From assembly GCA_009599575.1 (NCBI GenBank), contig VWND01000048.1:1-64000 (forward strand): DNA of 64,000 bases, in the 5' to 3' direction. The notes beneath the pieces were generated by a model. The model was not told where the DNA came from and did not search any database. It saw only the letters and a program-made list of their open reading frames with translations. Shown here one piece after another: positions 1 to 10,179 of this stretch (its first letter is position 1; the number at the start of each line of letters is the position of its first letter). The translations under genes were made by a program, and so were the position numbers. Source of the DNA: Blumeriella jaapii (lineage: Eukaryota; Ascomycota; Leotiomycetes; Helotiales; Drepanopezizaceae).

Positions 1-2
1 AT

Positions 3-336
3 AGCGACGACTAGCTTCCAGTCGCCTATTTTAACAAAATTATAGTTTTCGCAAAGCTAAATTACGTCGTATACGACAAAAAATGCTCGCAATCGTAAGA
101 TTTCTAAGCAATTTTCGTATTAAATTAATTAATTTAATTTATTAAATCAAAATTATTATTAATTATAAAACCTTAGAATATTTTATAATTTTTAAATTTT
201 TAAACGTTCGATAAATACGCTAAGCCGAGCTTTTCGCCGACTACAACTTTTTTATTACGTATAAACCAAATAAATACAAATTTTTAGCTAACGTATTAAT
301 ACGTCGTATAAACGAATTCGACCGCTAAAACTTTTT
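3..336 (+). pseudogene. RNase H C-terminal part of element B pol
   Basis: The translation follows the end of a gypsy RNase H: a Tyr-Asp-Lys stretch, then Met-Leu-Ala-Ile-Val, then KTLEYF, an Arg-rich turn and AELFADYNFFITYKP, which matches the family pattern leading to the end of the domain. The frame shifts near position 83 inside an A run, where one base appears lost. Several in-frame TAA codons stand where Gln or Trp codons are expected. The domain would degrade the RNA strand of the RNA-DNA hybrid during reverse transcription in cytoplasmic particles. It is truncated by the window edge. Confidence 0.75.
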
Positions 337-598
337 TAAACGCATTTAACGCTTGCAAATTTTTTTTCGAGCAAATTAAATCGATTACCGACTTTTGACT
401 AAAAAACTTCGATTTTCTACGGCTTTCGAAAAAGCTGTTTTTATTATTAAAATAGCTAATTTTTTTTTCGCATTTCGTATCGTTAACTAAATTTTTCACG
501 CTAATCGCATAACTAACAGTTTAATAGCTTTTCGAAAAAAAATTATACGAAACGCTACGAAAAAAAACAACGATAATAATATTTCGTATATATTTAAA
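337..598 (+). other. RNase H to integrase linker of element B
   Basis: This AT-rich stretch joins the RNase H end to the integrase. It has no recognisable domain and carries several stops. The only long frame here is on the opposite strand (296-499), with no family resemblance. Confidence 0.5.
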
Positions 599-603
599 CG
601 CGA

Positions 604-905
604 TGTTGCGCTATATTTACATTCCTTTATTTTCTTTCATTTCTTTTGTTCCAGATTCATTCTTCCTGTACGCTTTCAGTAGTTAGATGTTCCTGGAGCT
701 CGGAAAGGCTCGTAGTCACGTGATAACGAGCCTCCTCGGAGACTAGTTTTTCCGAGCGACTGACTAAGCGAGCCCGAACCTTCCGTCTTCTGCGGAGAGC
801 TCGCCAGTCAGACTTAGAACAATACAAGTAACAACTTACTGCATACAATTCATCCGTCCCAGCCTCCGGTGAGGGTTCCTACCGACTATTCGGCTATGCA
901 CGACA
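604..905. mobile_element. Solo LTR E inserted in element B
   Basis: This 302-bp segment begins TGTTGCGC and ends ACGACA. It is flanked by an exact 5-bp direct repeat CGCGA (599-603 and 906-910), the mark of LTR-element integration. Removing it joins the RNase H linker of B to a typical integrase start (Asp-Arg-Leu-Ile-Val). No internal region or partner LTR is present, so it is best read as a solo LTR left by LTR-LTR recombination. It is visibly GC-richer than its surroundings and hardly RIP-mutated, so it either arrived late or was too short to be a RIP target. The orientation of transcription cannot be decided. Confidence 0.85.
715..723. promoter_or_regulatory. CACGTG-type palindrome in LTR E
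   Basis: GTCACGTGA lies in the first half of solo LTR E. TCACGTGA is the classic core bound by fungal bHLH and some bZIP factors. The LTR of family C carries the same core (59447-59456), although the two LTRs are otherwise unlike. A promoter role is inferred. Confidence 0.4.
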
Positions 906-910
906 CGCGA

Positions 911-1800
911 CCTGCTATTATATTACGATCGTTTAATAGTTTTAAACGTCGATTATTTTCGTTTGGCTTTTATACGAAAAATGTACGATTAAATTTCTAT
1001 CGTTTATTTTAACGCTCGCAAAACTACGCAATTACTTTCGGATTAATATTATTAGCGAGATATAATAGCTTTCGTAAAATAATATTATCGCAATTGCTAC
1101 GCTTATCGAAAAAATTTTATTTTAAAAAATAAACGCTCCGGCTTTTTTTAGCTTTTTTTTATTTTTAATTATTTTTAAAAATACGTTATAATAAACTTTT
1201 GCAATTTTAACAAAAACAAACACGATTACGATAACGTATTCGTAATAATAAATCGCTTTTTCAAACAAATTATTTCGATTTTTTATTATAAAAATATCGA
1301 CGCTTAAAGCTTCGCCAAATTATATATATTTTACGTATATAAATATTTTAACTTTTTAAAAAATATTATTAACAATCGTAACTTTTAGTATTAATTTACT
1401 TTCTGATTTAAATTAAATAAAATATTCGATACGCAATTAAAACTTTCGATAGCCGCTTATCCCGAAACCGACGGTCAGACCGAAATTTACAACTAATATC
1501 TGTAAAAACGCTTTCGATCTTTCGTAAATTTTTATTAAAACGATTAAAGCGAATTTCTTTTAATAATAAATTTCGCTAAATAATTTTTTTTTACGAAAGT
1601 TTAAATAGCTTTTTATTTTTTGAAATTATATACGATTATATTTTTTATATTAATTAAAACTGAAAATTTAATACTTTTTTTTTTTCCAATTTTTTATATA
1701 AGCTAAACGCAAACGAAGCTCGTATATACGCTCGCCGTTATTACAACGTTTAAAACCTCGCTAAATCGCATTTTTAATAAACTTACGATAAAATAAAAGA
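911..1800 (+). pseudogene. Integrase of element B
   Basis: Starting right after E, the translation runs through Leu-Ile-Val, IRKMYD and the zinc-binding region, then into the core. HPETDGQTE-like sequence is read near 1455-1490 (YPETDGQTEIYN, with Tyr from a mutated His codon), the hallmark segment of gypsy integrases that precedes the catalytic Glu. Integrase would cut and join element cDNA into the nuclear chromosome. Frequent TAA and TAG codons in expected Gln and Trp positions show RIP damage. It continues into the GPY/F module downstream. Confidence 0.8.
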
Positions 1801-1859
1801 AAATACAAATAAATTTCGCCGCGCGATCGATTTTAACGTTAGCGACTACGTTTAGCTCG

Positions 1860-2300
1860 ATATACGTTTATTTTCGATTTTCCGGCCTTTTCGCAAGCTC
1901 GACAATTTTATAAACGGCCTTTTTAAAATTATAATTAAAATTTTCGATAACGTTTTTAAACTAAACCTTTTTAATATTATAAACGTACATTTAATTTTTT
2001 ACGCTAATCGATTACGTAAAACAGCCGACGCGTTTTCAAATCAAATTAATTTAGCCCCTAAATTTATTAATATAATTAATAAATTTAAATACAAAATCGA
2101 AAAATTAATCGTTTATCGAATATAACGAAAAACCTTTTAATACAAAGCTTTTTAAATAAGCTTAAATAAAAATCTTACGTAATATTTCGCGTTTAATTTT
2201 ATATATGCTTTTTTAAAAATGCGCGACTTTTATTTAGCGTATAAAAAACTTCCCGGTTTTTTTGCAAAACTTATAAATTAGCTAAAAGCGTATTTCGAAA
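1860..2300 (+). pseudogene. Integrase C-terminus and chromodomain-like tail of element B
   Basis: Near 1885-1975 the translation reads Lys-Leu-Asp-Asn-Phe-Ile-Asn-Gly-Leu-Phe-Lys, matching the GPY/F module that follows gypsy integrase cores (Pro changed to Leu). From about 2085 a KIEKLIVYRI segment followed by YKAF and KMRDFYLAYKKLPG resembles a degenerate chromodomain and its C-terminal tail. Such tails bind histone marks and steer integration into heterochromatin. Stops interrupt the frame at expected Gln and Trp positions. Confidence 0.6.
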
Positions 2301-2383
2301 ATTTAAATTCGTACGATTATTTGAATAATAACGTATTAATAAATAAAAGCTCGAAAACGCGCTTTTTTCGAACGAAAAAATAA

Positions 2384-2652
2384 TATAACGATTTATTTTT
2401 TTGCTATTTTTTTTATTATTTCAGCAATTACGTATAGCTGCAAGCTTTTTGATTTTCTAATAAATTTTTCTATTAATTATAAAAATTATTTATATATATA
2501 AAGCTTTTTTTTTTTAGCAATTTCTGCTTTTTGCAATTATTAATTTTAAATAAATATTTTTATTACAAAATCAAAAGCTCGTTTTTTATATTATATAAAC
2601 ACAGCGACCAATTGATTGATTTTCCAGCCCTCCGACTAATTAAATCGTTATA
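2384..2652 (+). repeat. 3' LTR of element B
   Basis: The 269-bp segment is bounded by perfect 12-bp inverted ends, TATAACGATTTA (2384-2395) and TAAATCGTTATA (2641-2652). These are the RIP-changed forms of TGTAACG and CGTTACA. A purine run (GAAAAAATAA) lies just before the left end, as expected of a polypurine tract. The right end abuts A1 integrase sequence. The partner LTR is outside the window, so the call rests on the ends and the position. Confidence 0.75.
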
Positions 2653-3010
2653 ATATATCCGCGATCGGTAATCGATACGCGTATAACGTCGAAATTGATT
2701 TTTTTCCAAATTTTAAAAAACCACGTCGAATATAATAAATTTTTTTTTCGGCCAAGCTTTCGTTTTTAGCAAAAAATACAGCTTTTAACGAAAACTTTGC
2801 AATTTTCGAAATATCTTTTTTATTAAAAATCGTTTTTGATTTAATAATAAATAGCTTTAGTTTTTTTATAAAACATTTTTTTATAAATTTCTTTTATAAT
2901 TTAAAACTTATCGATTTTATTATTTATTATTAAGCGTTTTTAATATATATTATTTTTTATTTTATACAGCTTTTTATCGGCTAAAATATAATCGAAAGCT
3001 TGGTTTTTAA
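2653..3010 (-). pseudogene. Integrase fragment of A1
   Basis: This is the first part of the A-family integrase on the minus strand. It is recognised by alignment to 19690-20060 of A3, including the conserved GATCG/CGCGG region near 2658-2700. Element B interrupts it at 2652, so the catalytic core is missing in the window. Confidence 0.75.
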
Positions 3011-3162
3011 ATAATTTAAATTAATAATTTAATACGTTAAATAATTTAAATAAAATAATTAAATAATATGCGATTAAATAAAAATTTTCGGTTTTGTAAT
3101 TATCGATCAAAAATTTATTTTCGTCGTTAATCGGCTCGTTCCGATCGTTTTCGATTAAATTT

Positions 3163-3258
3163 ATTCGCGGTGCTAACCGAAATAATAACGCGAATGCTTT
3201 TTCGGCCCGAAAATTAATATTTTTTATTCGCGGTGCCAGCCGAAATAATAACGCGAAT
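3163..3258 (-). repeat. 33-bp hairpin modules H3 and H2 of A1
   Basis: There are two copies of the 33-bp module, at 3163-3195 and 3226-3258, each bounded by ATTCGCG and CGCGAAT. They lie between RNase H and integrase, as in all other A copies. Confidence 0.8.
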
Positions 3259-3289
3259 AGTTTTGGCTTTATAAAACTTAAAACGCAAA

Positions 3290-3770
3290 TAACGAAGCAA
3301 CCGATTTTATTAGCAATTTATTCGTTAATATTTTATTCGCTTTATTTAACGAAATTAAACAAATAAAAACGTTTCCGTTTAGAAAAGCCGTTTGCCGCTG
3401 TATTAATTGTTTTTTTAATATATTTGATTTCGAAGTTTATAAATCGTATTTAAATTATTTAATTAATAACGAACGTTTTTAATAAGTTATTAGTTTTTTT
3501 ATTTAATTAATCGATGAAAACTTTTGCGTTTGTTTTTAAAATAAAATATACGCCGTACAATTCGTTTTTTATTTTTTTTATTATTTTAAAAGCGCTTCGA
3601 TATTTTCGTTTAATAATATCGTAGCGTGCTTTCGCGAAAGATTATAAGCCGCTTTCGAATCGTAAAAAATACCGTTTTTTATTTTTATCGATTTATTACA
3701 ATATAGCTTTTTAACCGAAAACATTAGCGTCGATAATCAAAATAATTTCTTTTGCGTTTAAACTATAATC
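3290..3770 (-). pseudogene. RNase H of A1
   Basis: This region is collinear with the RNase H of A3 (18910-19420) on the minus strand. The Tyr-Asp-Ala-Ile-Lys-Arg and VYFILKT blocks of the domain can be followed with RIP stops. It is not functional. Confidence 0.7.
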
Positions 3771-3989
3771 GATTCGTATAAATAATAAAACCGATAAAAA
3801 ATCGTTTTTAAAAATTTTTATAATTTTGCTTTGTTTTTTTTTTTAAACGAAATCGATTTTTTTTTTATTATAACGTAAATAAATGCAACTTTTTAAAAAA
3901 AAAATTTAATTTAATTACGATAATAAATTATAACGCTAATAAAAGCCTTTAGCTTCGGTGATATTTTTATATTTTTTTTATTCGCAGAA

Positions 3990-4840
3990 TTTTTTTAATT
4001 TTTTTTCGTTAAAAATAACGGCCAGCGTTATTAATTATATAATTAACGATATTTATTTCGAATATGCAAAATTTTAATCGAAAGCTAATAATAGCTTTGG
4101 CTTTTTCGAAGCAGATTATAATTTTATCGATATTTTAAATATATTTTATTATATAATATCGAATTTAAAAAAAAAAAATTTATTATTATAATATAATTTA
4201 AAATCTTTTATTTCGACGTCGTTAACGTAAAAAAAAGCAATATTAAAAATACAAATTATAAAAATTTTATATACGATTTTTACGAATTAAACGATTAAAT
4301 TAATAGCTTTTATAAATACTTTCGTTATGCGCAGTAAACCGATTGAAATTTAAATTACTGTTATATTTCGAAATCGTAAATTAAGTATTAAATAATCGTA
4401 GCCGGAAAATAAATCAAAAAAAAAACGATTATTAATTTTGCGAATTTATTTAAAAATTAATCGACGTTAAATAACACGTTAGCGTTTCGTATCGTTATTT
4501 TGTTTATTTCGACGACTGCGATAATAAATTTGTAAATGTTTTTTTTTTCGCAATAATAAATTATTTATTTTTATATAGGCCGTAGCAAAATTCGAAAATC
4601 TTTTGTTTAATTCGTTTTTTTAGCATTTCGATTATTTTATTTTAAAAAGCTTTAAAAACAAAAAAAGTTTTTTTTTGCTAAGCTTCGTAAAATACGATTT
4701 TAATATCGATATAAAACGTAACGTCAAAACTAAATTAGCCTATTTCGGTAAAATCGAAAATTATAGCTTTTTTTCGATTTCGTAAAATTTCGTATAATAC
4801 TTTTTTTTTTTTAATAAAAATTAAATTTCGATTGCTAAAT
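3990..4840 (-). pseudogene. Reverse transcriptase of A1
   Basis: This is the minus-strand RT domain, collinear with A3 and A4. The catalytic box at 4218-4229 reads Tyr-Val-Asn-Asp instead of YVDD, a G-to-A change that removes a metal-binding Asp. Multiple stops are present, so the copy is dead. Confidence 0.8.
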
Positions 4841-5166
4841 TATTAAATCGTTTTTTTATAAATCGGCTGTCAAATAATAAATTGAAAAATCGGCCGGTAA
4901 TAAGTTTTTTAAATTCGTTAATAATTAATTAAAATAATTTTGTTATTTTATTTTTTTCAAATCAATCGTTTATTTTTTCGGAAATATTTTTATCGAATTC
5001 GTTAAAATTTACGAATCGTATTTTATCAGCTTTGCGCTTGTAAAAAATGCTGATATTAATATAAAAAAATAAAATATATAAATCGAATTTATTTAATACG
5101 AAAACGAAATCTTCGGACCTTTTATTTCTAAGCTAATAATTAAAAATATTAATATTAATTAATTTT

Positions 5167-5199
5167 ATTCGCGGTGCTATTTCGATTAGCGACGTAAAT
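5167..5199 (-). repeat. 33-bp hairpin module H1 of A1
   Basis: This module begins ATTCGCGGTGC on the plus strand and ends CGTAAAT, a RIP-changed CGCGAAT. It lies between protease and RT, as in the other copies. Confidence 0.7.
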
Positions 5200-5379
5200 A
5201 TTTTTAATCGAATATTTTTCAGATTTTATTATAATTTAGCGTTTGTTTTAAAATTAAAGCCGGCTATTCGTTTTTCGATAAAACGTCGATTAAAAAAATT
5301 TTATCGCTAGCGACGGTGATTTAATTTTAAAAAAACCGGTTCCAGTTTTAAAAAAAAGCTTTTATCTGGCCGTTTTCGA

Positions 5380-7802
5380 TGTATTTAAAACTGACGAAAC
5401 TTTTTAAAATCTAAAGTATTTTAAAAATAATAAAATAAAAGCATTTTTTTATTATTAAAATTTTTTTATAAATAATAATATTTTCAACGTCGATTTTTAT
5501 ATTTCGTATAATTTTATTAAATTTAATAATATTTTTATTAACGATCGTATAAATTATTCGTTTATCGGTAATAATCGGAATATTATTAGTTTCGGCCGTT
5601 TTTTAGTTTATGCAATTAACTTCGGTTTTATTATCGAATAAAACAAAGGCGGTTATATTTTTTTTAAATATTATTTTTATTTTTAGTATTTTTATAATCG
5701 TATAAAAGCAGTTTCGTCGTTTTGATTTTTAAATTTTTATAACGAAAGCTAAAAGGCTGATTTTTTCCGAGGATTTTTTTTTATCGGCTAAATTAATCGC
5801 GGTGTTGTAAATTTCCTTTTGATTTTTTTTTAATTTAAAATCGTTTTTTTTTTCGAATAATTTTAATTTTTTCGTTTTTTTTTAATATAAAAATTTATTT
5901 GTTAATAATTTTATCGAATTCTTTTTTTTATTAAATAAATCGCTGAATTTTAATTTAATTTTTTATTTTATAATTTTTTTAATAACTTTGTCGACGGCTT
6001 CGAAACTGATATATTTGTCGATTTATTTTTCGCTTCGCATTAATAATAAACGTTTAAAAACTGATATTTTTTAAATAATTTAAACCGAAATATCGGTATC
6101 GATATTTTTTATATCGTCGTTAATTTTTTTTATTATAAACGTTTTTTTAATAATTTTATCGGTTTTTTTTCGAATTTCAAAATTTTTTTTTTTTTCGATT
6201 TTAACGTTTTTTTTTATATTAATTAATTTAGCGAACGAAACAAAAGCATTTTGCTTTTTTATAATTCGCTGATTTAATTATATAACTATAATATTTGCAA
6301 ATACGATAATTGTATTAATAATATTTGCATTTGTTTTTTATTTATATATTTAAATTTTATTTATATTTAAAGTAAAAGTTTTTTTTTAATTAATACGCTT
6401 TCGGAAATGTTTTTTTTTTACTAATAAAAATCGTTTTCGCATTTTTTCTGTTTTTTAAACAATCGTTTTATTTCGTATTTTTTATTTTTAAACGAATAAT
6501 ATTTAATTAGTTTTGATTTTCAGTTTTGTTAAAAAAACTTATTTCTGCTTTTACCGGTCCGAAGCAAATTGCTTCGTATTTATTAATATAATAAATACTA
6601 TTATTTATATAAAAATTAAATGCTTTGTATTTAAAACGAATATAAAATTTTTCGCAATAAATTTTTTTATTATTATAAAACTTATATTTAAAACCACGGG
6701 ATTTGTTTTAATAATTATTTTTATTATTTTAATAGCCGCGATTTTGGTTTTCGCGTTGGTTTTTTTTTTTTTTTTAATAATTATTATTATAATTAATATT
6801 TCGCTAATTTTAATCGCTAGCACGGAAAAGTTGCTATTAAACAGCTATTATTTTTATAATAGCTTAACGAAATTAATCGCTTCGCGCATTTTAAAAAAAA
6901 TAATTATTATAAAAGCTATTTCAATCGTTTTTATTATTCGAATTAACGTAAAGAAATTTCTTTTGCTATTGCATAAAATTCTCGATTTTGCTTTGCAATT
7001 TTTAAATTTTAATATCGGTAAATTTTAATACAAAGTTTCGATATTTTTATTAAGCTTTTCTAAATTAATAAATTTTGCAAAACGATTAAATAATATAATA
7101 ACTGATTGTTTTTTAGCGATTTCGGTAACTTTTAATAGCTAAGCATATTTTTATATTAAAGTTTCCACGTTTTTTTTATAAATAAAAAAAAAAGATTTTT
7201 TTTGATTTATAATTTCGATAATACGTTCGCTTTAGTTTTGTTTAAAAACGAATTTTACAAATTTAAAATACTAATCGAAAATTTCAAAATTTTGTTTATT
7301 AATTTTAAAATGCTTAATAATTTTATTACGAATGCTAATTAAAAAGCTAAATAAAAACAATTTTTTTTATTTAATTTCGTTTAAAACTTTCTTATTAACG
7401 AAAACGTTAAAAACTTTCGTATAAATACGATAATAAGCTTTGAGTTTTTTAGCTTAGCGAATTATTATAATAAACTATTTGAAAAAAGCGATAATATCGC
7501 GAATTTGCTAGCGATCGTAATCTCGGAATTCCGATTTTAAAACTTTAATTAATTTACGCCAATTTCGAATTTTAATAGCTTTTTATTTATTTATCGATTT
7601 AATAATATTTTTAATAGTTAGGTTATAATAGCGAAGAAATTTATCGAATATTTCAGTTTTAAAAATTTCGAAATTTTTACAAATTTTTTTATATTTTTCG
7701 ATAAAATCGGTAACGTTGGCGCTATTAAATAAAAATTACATCAGGGAAACTAAAAAAAAGCATGCGGTTTCGCATAAAAAAACGAAAAGCGTCGTTATTT
7801 AT
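5380..7802 (-). pseudogene. gag-protease of A1
   Basis: The start codon equivalent to 14910 in A3 has become ATA (7800-7802 read on the minus strand). The protease site near 5621-5638 reads Phe-Asp-Asn-Lys-Thr-Glu, with the Gly codon lost. Plus-strand frames here, including the hydrophobic one at 6513-7028, are shadows of this gene. Confidence 0.75.
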
Positions 7803-8548
7803 AATATTAATAAAAGTATTAGTAAAATTTAAATTAAATAAATAAATGTTTTTTAAAATTGCAAATTAAAAGTTTTTAATATAAAAAAAATCGTTTTTAA
7901 TAAAAAAGCTATTAAAAAGATTTTTGTGTTTTTTAAAAAAGTTAAATAAAATAAAATTGCGTCCAAACATTTGGATAATATAACTAAAAAATTTGTTTTT
8001 TAATAAATTAATTAAATTAATATAATATTATTATATAATCCACGGTTTCGATATTCCGTAGCTTAAACTAATATACGTATAGCCATTTTTTTATTATTTT
8101 TAATAAAAAGCCGCAAATTATAATTATTATAATTACAAAATGTAAAATCAGAAAATTGAATTTTCGCCAAACGTTTAATCAAAAAAAATTTAATTTAAAA
8201 AGGCCGAGCGCAGCGGTCGAAACGTACGAGCTAATATTCGATTTGTTATTTTTAAACAAAAAAGCGATTTTCGAACTTTGAATTTCGCACGATTTAAAAT
8301 TGCTTAATCGTAATTTCAAACGTTTTTGAAATATATTACACTTTTGTAATTTAATAATTATACGCAAAATAAAAAAAACTATTAAAATTTTTTTATATAA
8401 TACAGCTGCGAATAATATTATATAAAAGATTTTTTAAATCGTAATAACGAAATATCGAAATCGATTTTAATTACGAATTTTAAAAAATACATCGGCGAAT
8501 ATATAAAAACGAAATACCGAAATTTAAATTTTTGCGTAAATTATCAAA
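7803..8548 (-). other. 5' leader of A1 with small ORF remnant
   Basis: This is the leader between LTR and gag. It contains the counterpart of the leader ORF of A3. In A1 the part at 8179-8367 is still open, and its N-terminal stretch (IIIKLQKC) keeps the Gln that is a stop in A3. Confidence 0.6.
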
Positions 8549-8815
8549 TATAAAAATAAATAGGAAAACCAAATTAATACGGCCATATATCGATGAGTAA
8601 AATAATTTAGGAAATCCAAAAAAAAAAAACAAAAAAAAAAAAAAAAAATAAATACAAATATAAATTAAACTGCGTGTTTATAATACTATTTAAAAGAATG
8701 CTTTGTTTTTATATCCGTTAAAAATAGTTAATAGCAGGGGGTTTCGGAGAAATTCATGCCTCGATCATAGCTAAAACTATCAATTCTTATTAATACAAAA
8801 TATTACCGTTTTATA
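8549..8815 (-). repeat. 5' LTR of A1
   Basis: This 267-bp LTR on the minus strand has ends corresponding to TGTAAAA and TTTTACA, and the same length as both LTRs of A3. An internal A-rich run lies at about 8619-8650. The flanking CTAA is the inferred target duplication. Confidence 0.9.
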
Positions 8816-9841
8816 CTAATATTTACGTAGCGCTTTCGACGTTATTATTATACGTACAAATTATTATAATTTAAAATACTTTTTTACGAAAAAACGTTTA
8901 AACGGACGCTAAACGAAATAAGCCGACGAGCTAGTTAAATACGATTTTGCAATCGAATATAAAACAAAAGTTTTTAATCCGGCGGATAGTTTTTTCCGCC
9001 GGCCAAATTTAAAAAAAATTTTTAAAAAAAATAACGAACAGCTATTTACGCTATATCGTAAGCTAAAATTAATTTATTTAAAAAATTTTAAAATGTTTTT
9101 CGTAATAAAAACACGCTTAAAATCGAAATATAAATTATTTCGCGCCGATAAATATTCGAAGCTTTTATTAACGGAATTAAAAAATAAAAAGCAAACGGAA
9201 AAAAATTAAATAAAAAGTTTTTTCGCCGGATTATTTTTTGCTAATATTATTAATTGCAAATAATATATATTACGAAGCGTAGCCGCTGTATTATTATAAT
9301 TCGAAACGGCTAATAACGAATTAGCAAAACCGATATATAAAATTATTTTTAAATTGCAAAAATCTGATTTTTTTATATTACAAAAAACGTACGAATCGGC
9401 TTCGTAAAACAGTTTAGCCGGATCCGAAAAATATTAGCGTATAAATTAAAATAAATTATTACGTTATAAAAAACGTACGTATATTTCGAATAAAAGCGTT
9501 ATTAAAAACGAAATATTAAAAATTAATTATAACAATTCGACCGCCGGTTATTAAAATTTTCGGCGAACGTTAAAACTGATCGAAAAAAAGTATTTCTGGC
9601 CTGGTTTATAAAGCGACGTAAAGCGTTACGTTAATACGTATAAAAAATGCTAAAAAAGCAAATCTAAAAAACACCGATTTTATAATAAATTAATTTTTTT
9701 TCGATTTTTACGAAATTTAAAAAAAAAAAATTATAAATTTTATTACGGATTTATTTTTTAGCAAAAAACGAAATTGTATTTACGATTCGATATTTGTTAT
9801 AATAAATCGATATACGAAGCTATCGAAATATATACCGATAT
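8816..9841 (+). pseudogene. RNase H end and integrase N-terminal half of D1
   Basis: The translation passes from the tail of RNase H (Tyr-Asp-Phe-Ala-Ile-Glu-Tyr-Lys, then NPADSFF near 8940-8995) into the integrase zinc-binding domain. Near 9535-9690 it reads TLKLIEKKYFWPGL and SDVKRYVNTYKKC, the typical Leu-x-x-Arg-Tyr-Trp-Pro-like and Cys-containing segments of gypsy integrases. Trp and several Gln codons survive here, so this piece is less mutated than most. A2 follows at 9842 and the core resumes at 32453. Confidence 0.8.
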
Positions 9842-9922
9842 TATAAAAATAAATAAAAAAATCAAATTAATACGATTATATATCGATAAGTAAAATAATT
9901 TAGAAAATCTTAGAAAAAAAAA

Positions 9923-9958
<36 letters not shown>

Positions 9959-10110
9959 ATTAAATTACGTGCTTATAATATTATTTAAAAAAATGCTTTG
10001 CTTTTATATTTGTTAAAAGTAATTAATAGCAAAAGATTTCGAAAAGATTTATACTTCGATTATAACTAAAACTATTAATTCTTATTAATACAAAATATTA
10101 CCGTTTTATA
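9842..10110 (-). repeat. 3' LTR of A2
   Basis: This LTR is about 269 bp and differs from the 5' LTR of A2 mainly by transitions and by the length of an A run (about 9924-9953). Confidence 0.9.
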
Positions 10111-10179
10111 TTTTGTTTTAAATAATATACGTAATCGTTTTTAATTACGATCAAAAAAAAACATAATTTTAAATAAATG

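Larger units (their letters stand above)
1..2652 (+). mobile_element. Ty3/Gypsy element B, 3' part with 3' LTR
   Basis: This is the 3' portion of a gypsy-type LTR retrotransposon that enters from the left edge. In order it shows the end of RNase H, integrase, a GPY/F module, a chromodomain-like C-terminus, a purine-rich stretch and the 3' LTR (2384-2652). The order RNase H, integrase, chromodomain is that of fungal chromoviruses. Stops and one frameshift make it a relic. It sits inside the integrase region of element A1: A1 homology begins directly at 2653, and ATATA at 2653-2657 could be one target duplication. The 5' half of B and the rest of A1 should lie left of the window. Solo LTR E (604-905) interrupts it. 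Confidence 0.85.
2653..8815 (-). mobile_element. Family A element copy 1 (A1), cut by B
   Basis: Read on the minus strand, this copy runs from its 5' LTR (8549-8815) through leader, gag-protease, RT and RNase H into integrase, where element B breaks it at 2652. It is collinear with complete copies A3 and A4. It inserted into the RNase H region of D1: CTAA follows the LTR at 8816-8819, and the uninterrupted site is readable in D2 (TTAG at 50966-50969 on the plus strand). It is heavily RIP-mutated. Confidence 0.9.

Noticed and set aside
657..848. A minus-strand frame of 63 codons with normal-looking composition
   Set aside because: It lies wholly inside solo LTR E, and is open because this LTR is GC-rich and un-RIPped.
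6513..7028. A 171-codon hydrophobic plus-strand frame resembling a membrane protein
   Set aside because: It lies antisense to gag of A1. Matching antisense frames occur in A2 (30373-30657), A3 (15683-16051), A4 (39455-39826) and A5 (58578-58862), and the sense frame has the gag signatures.
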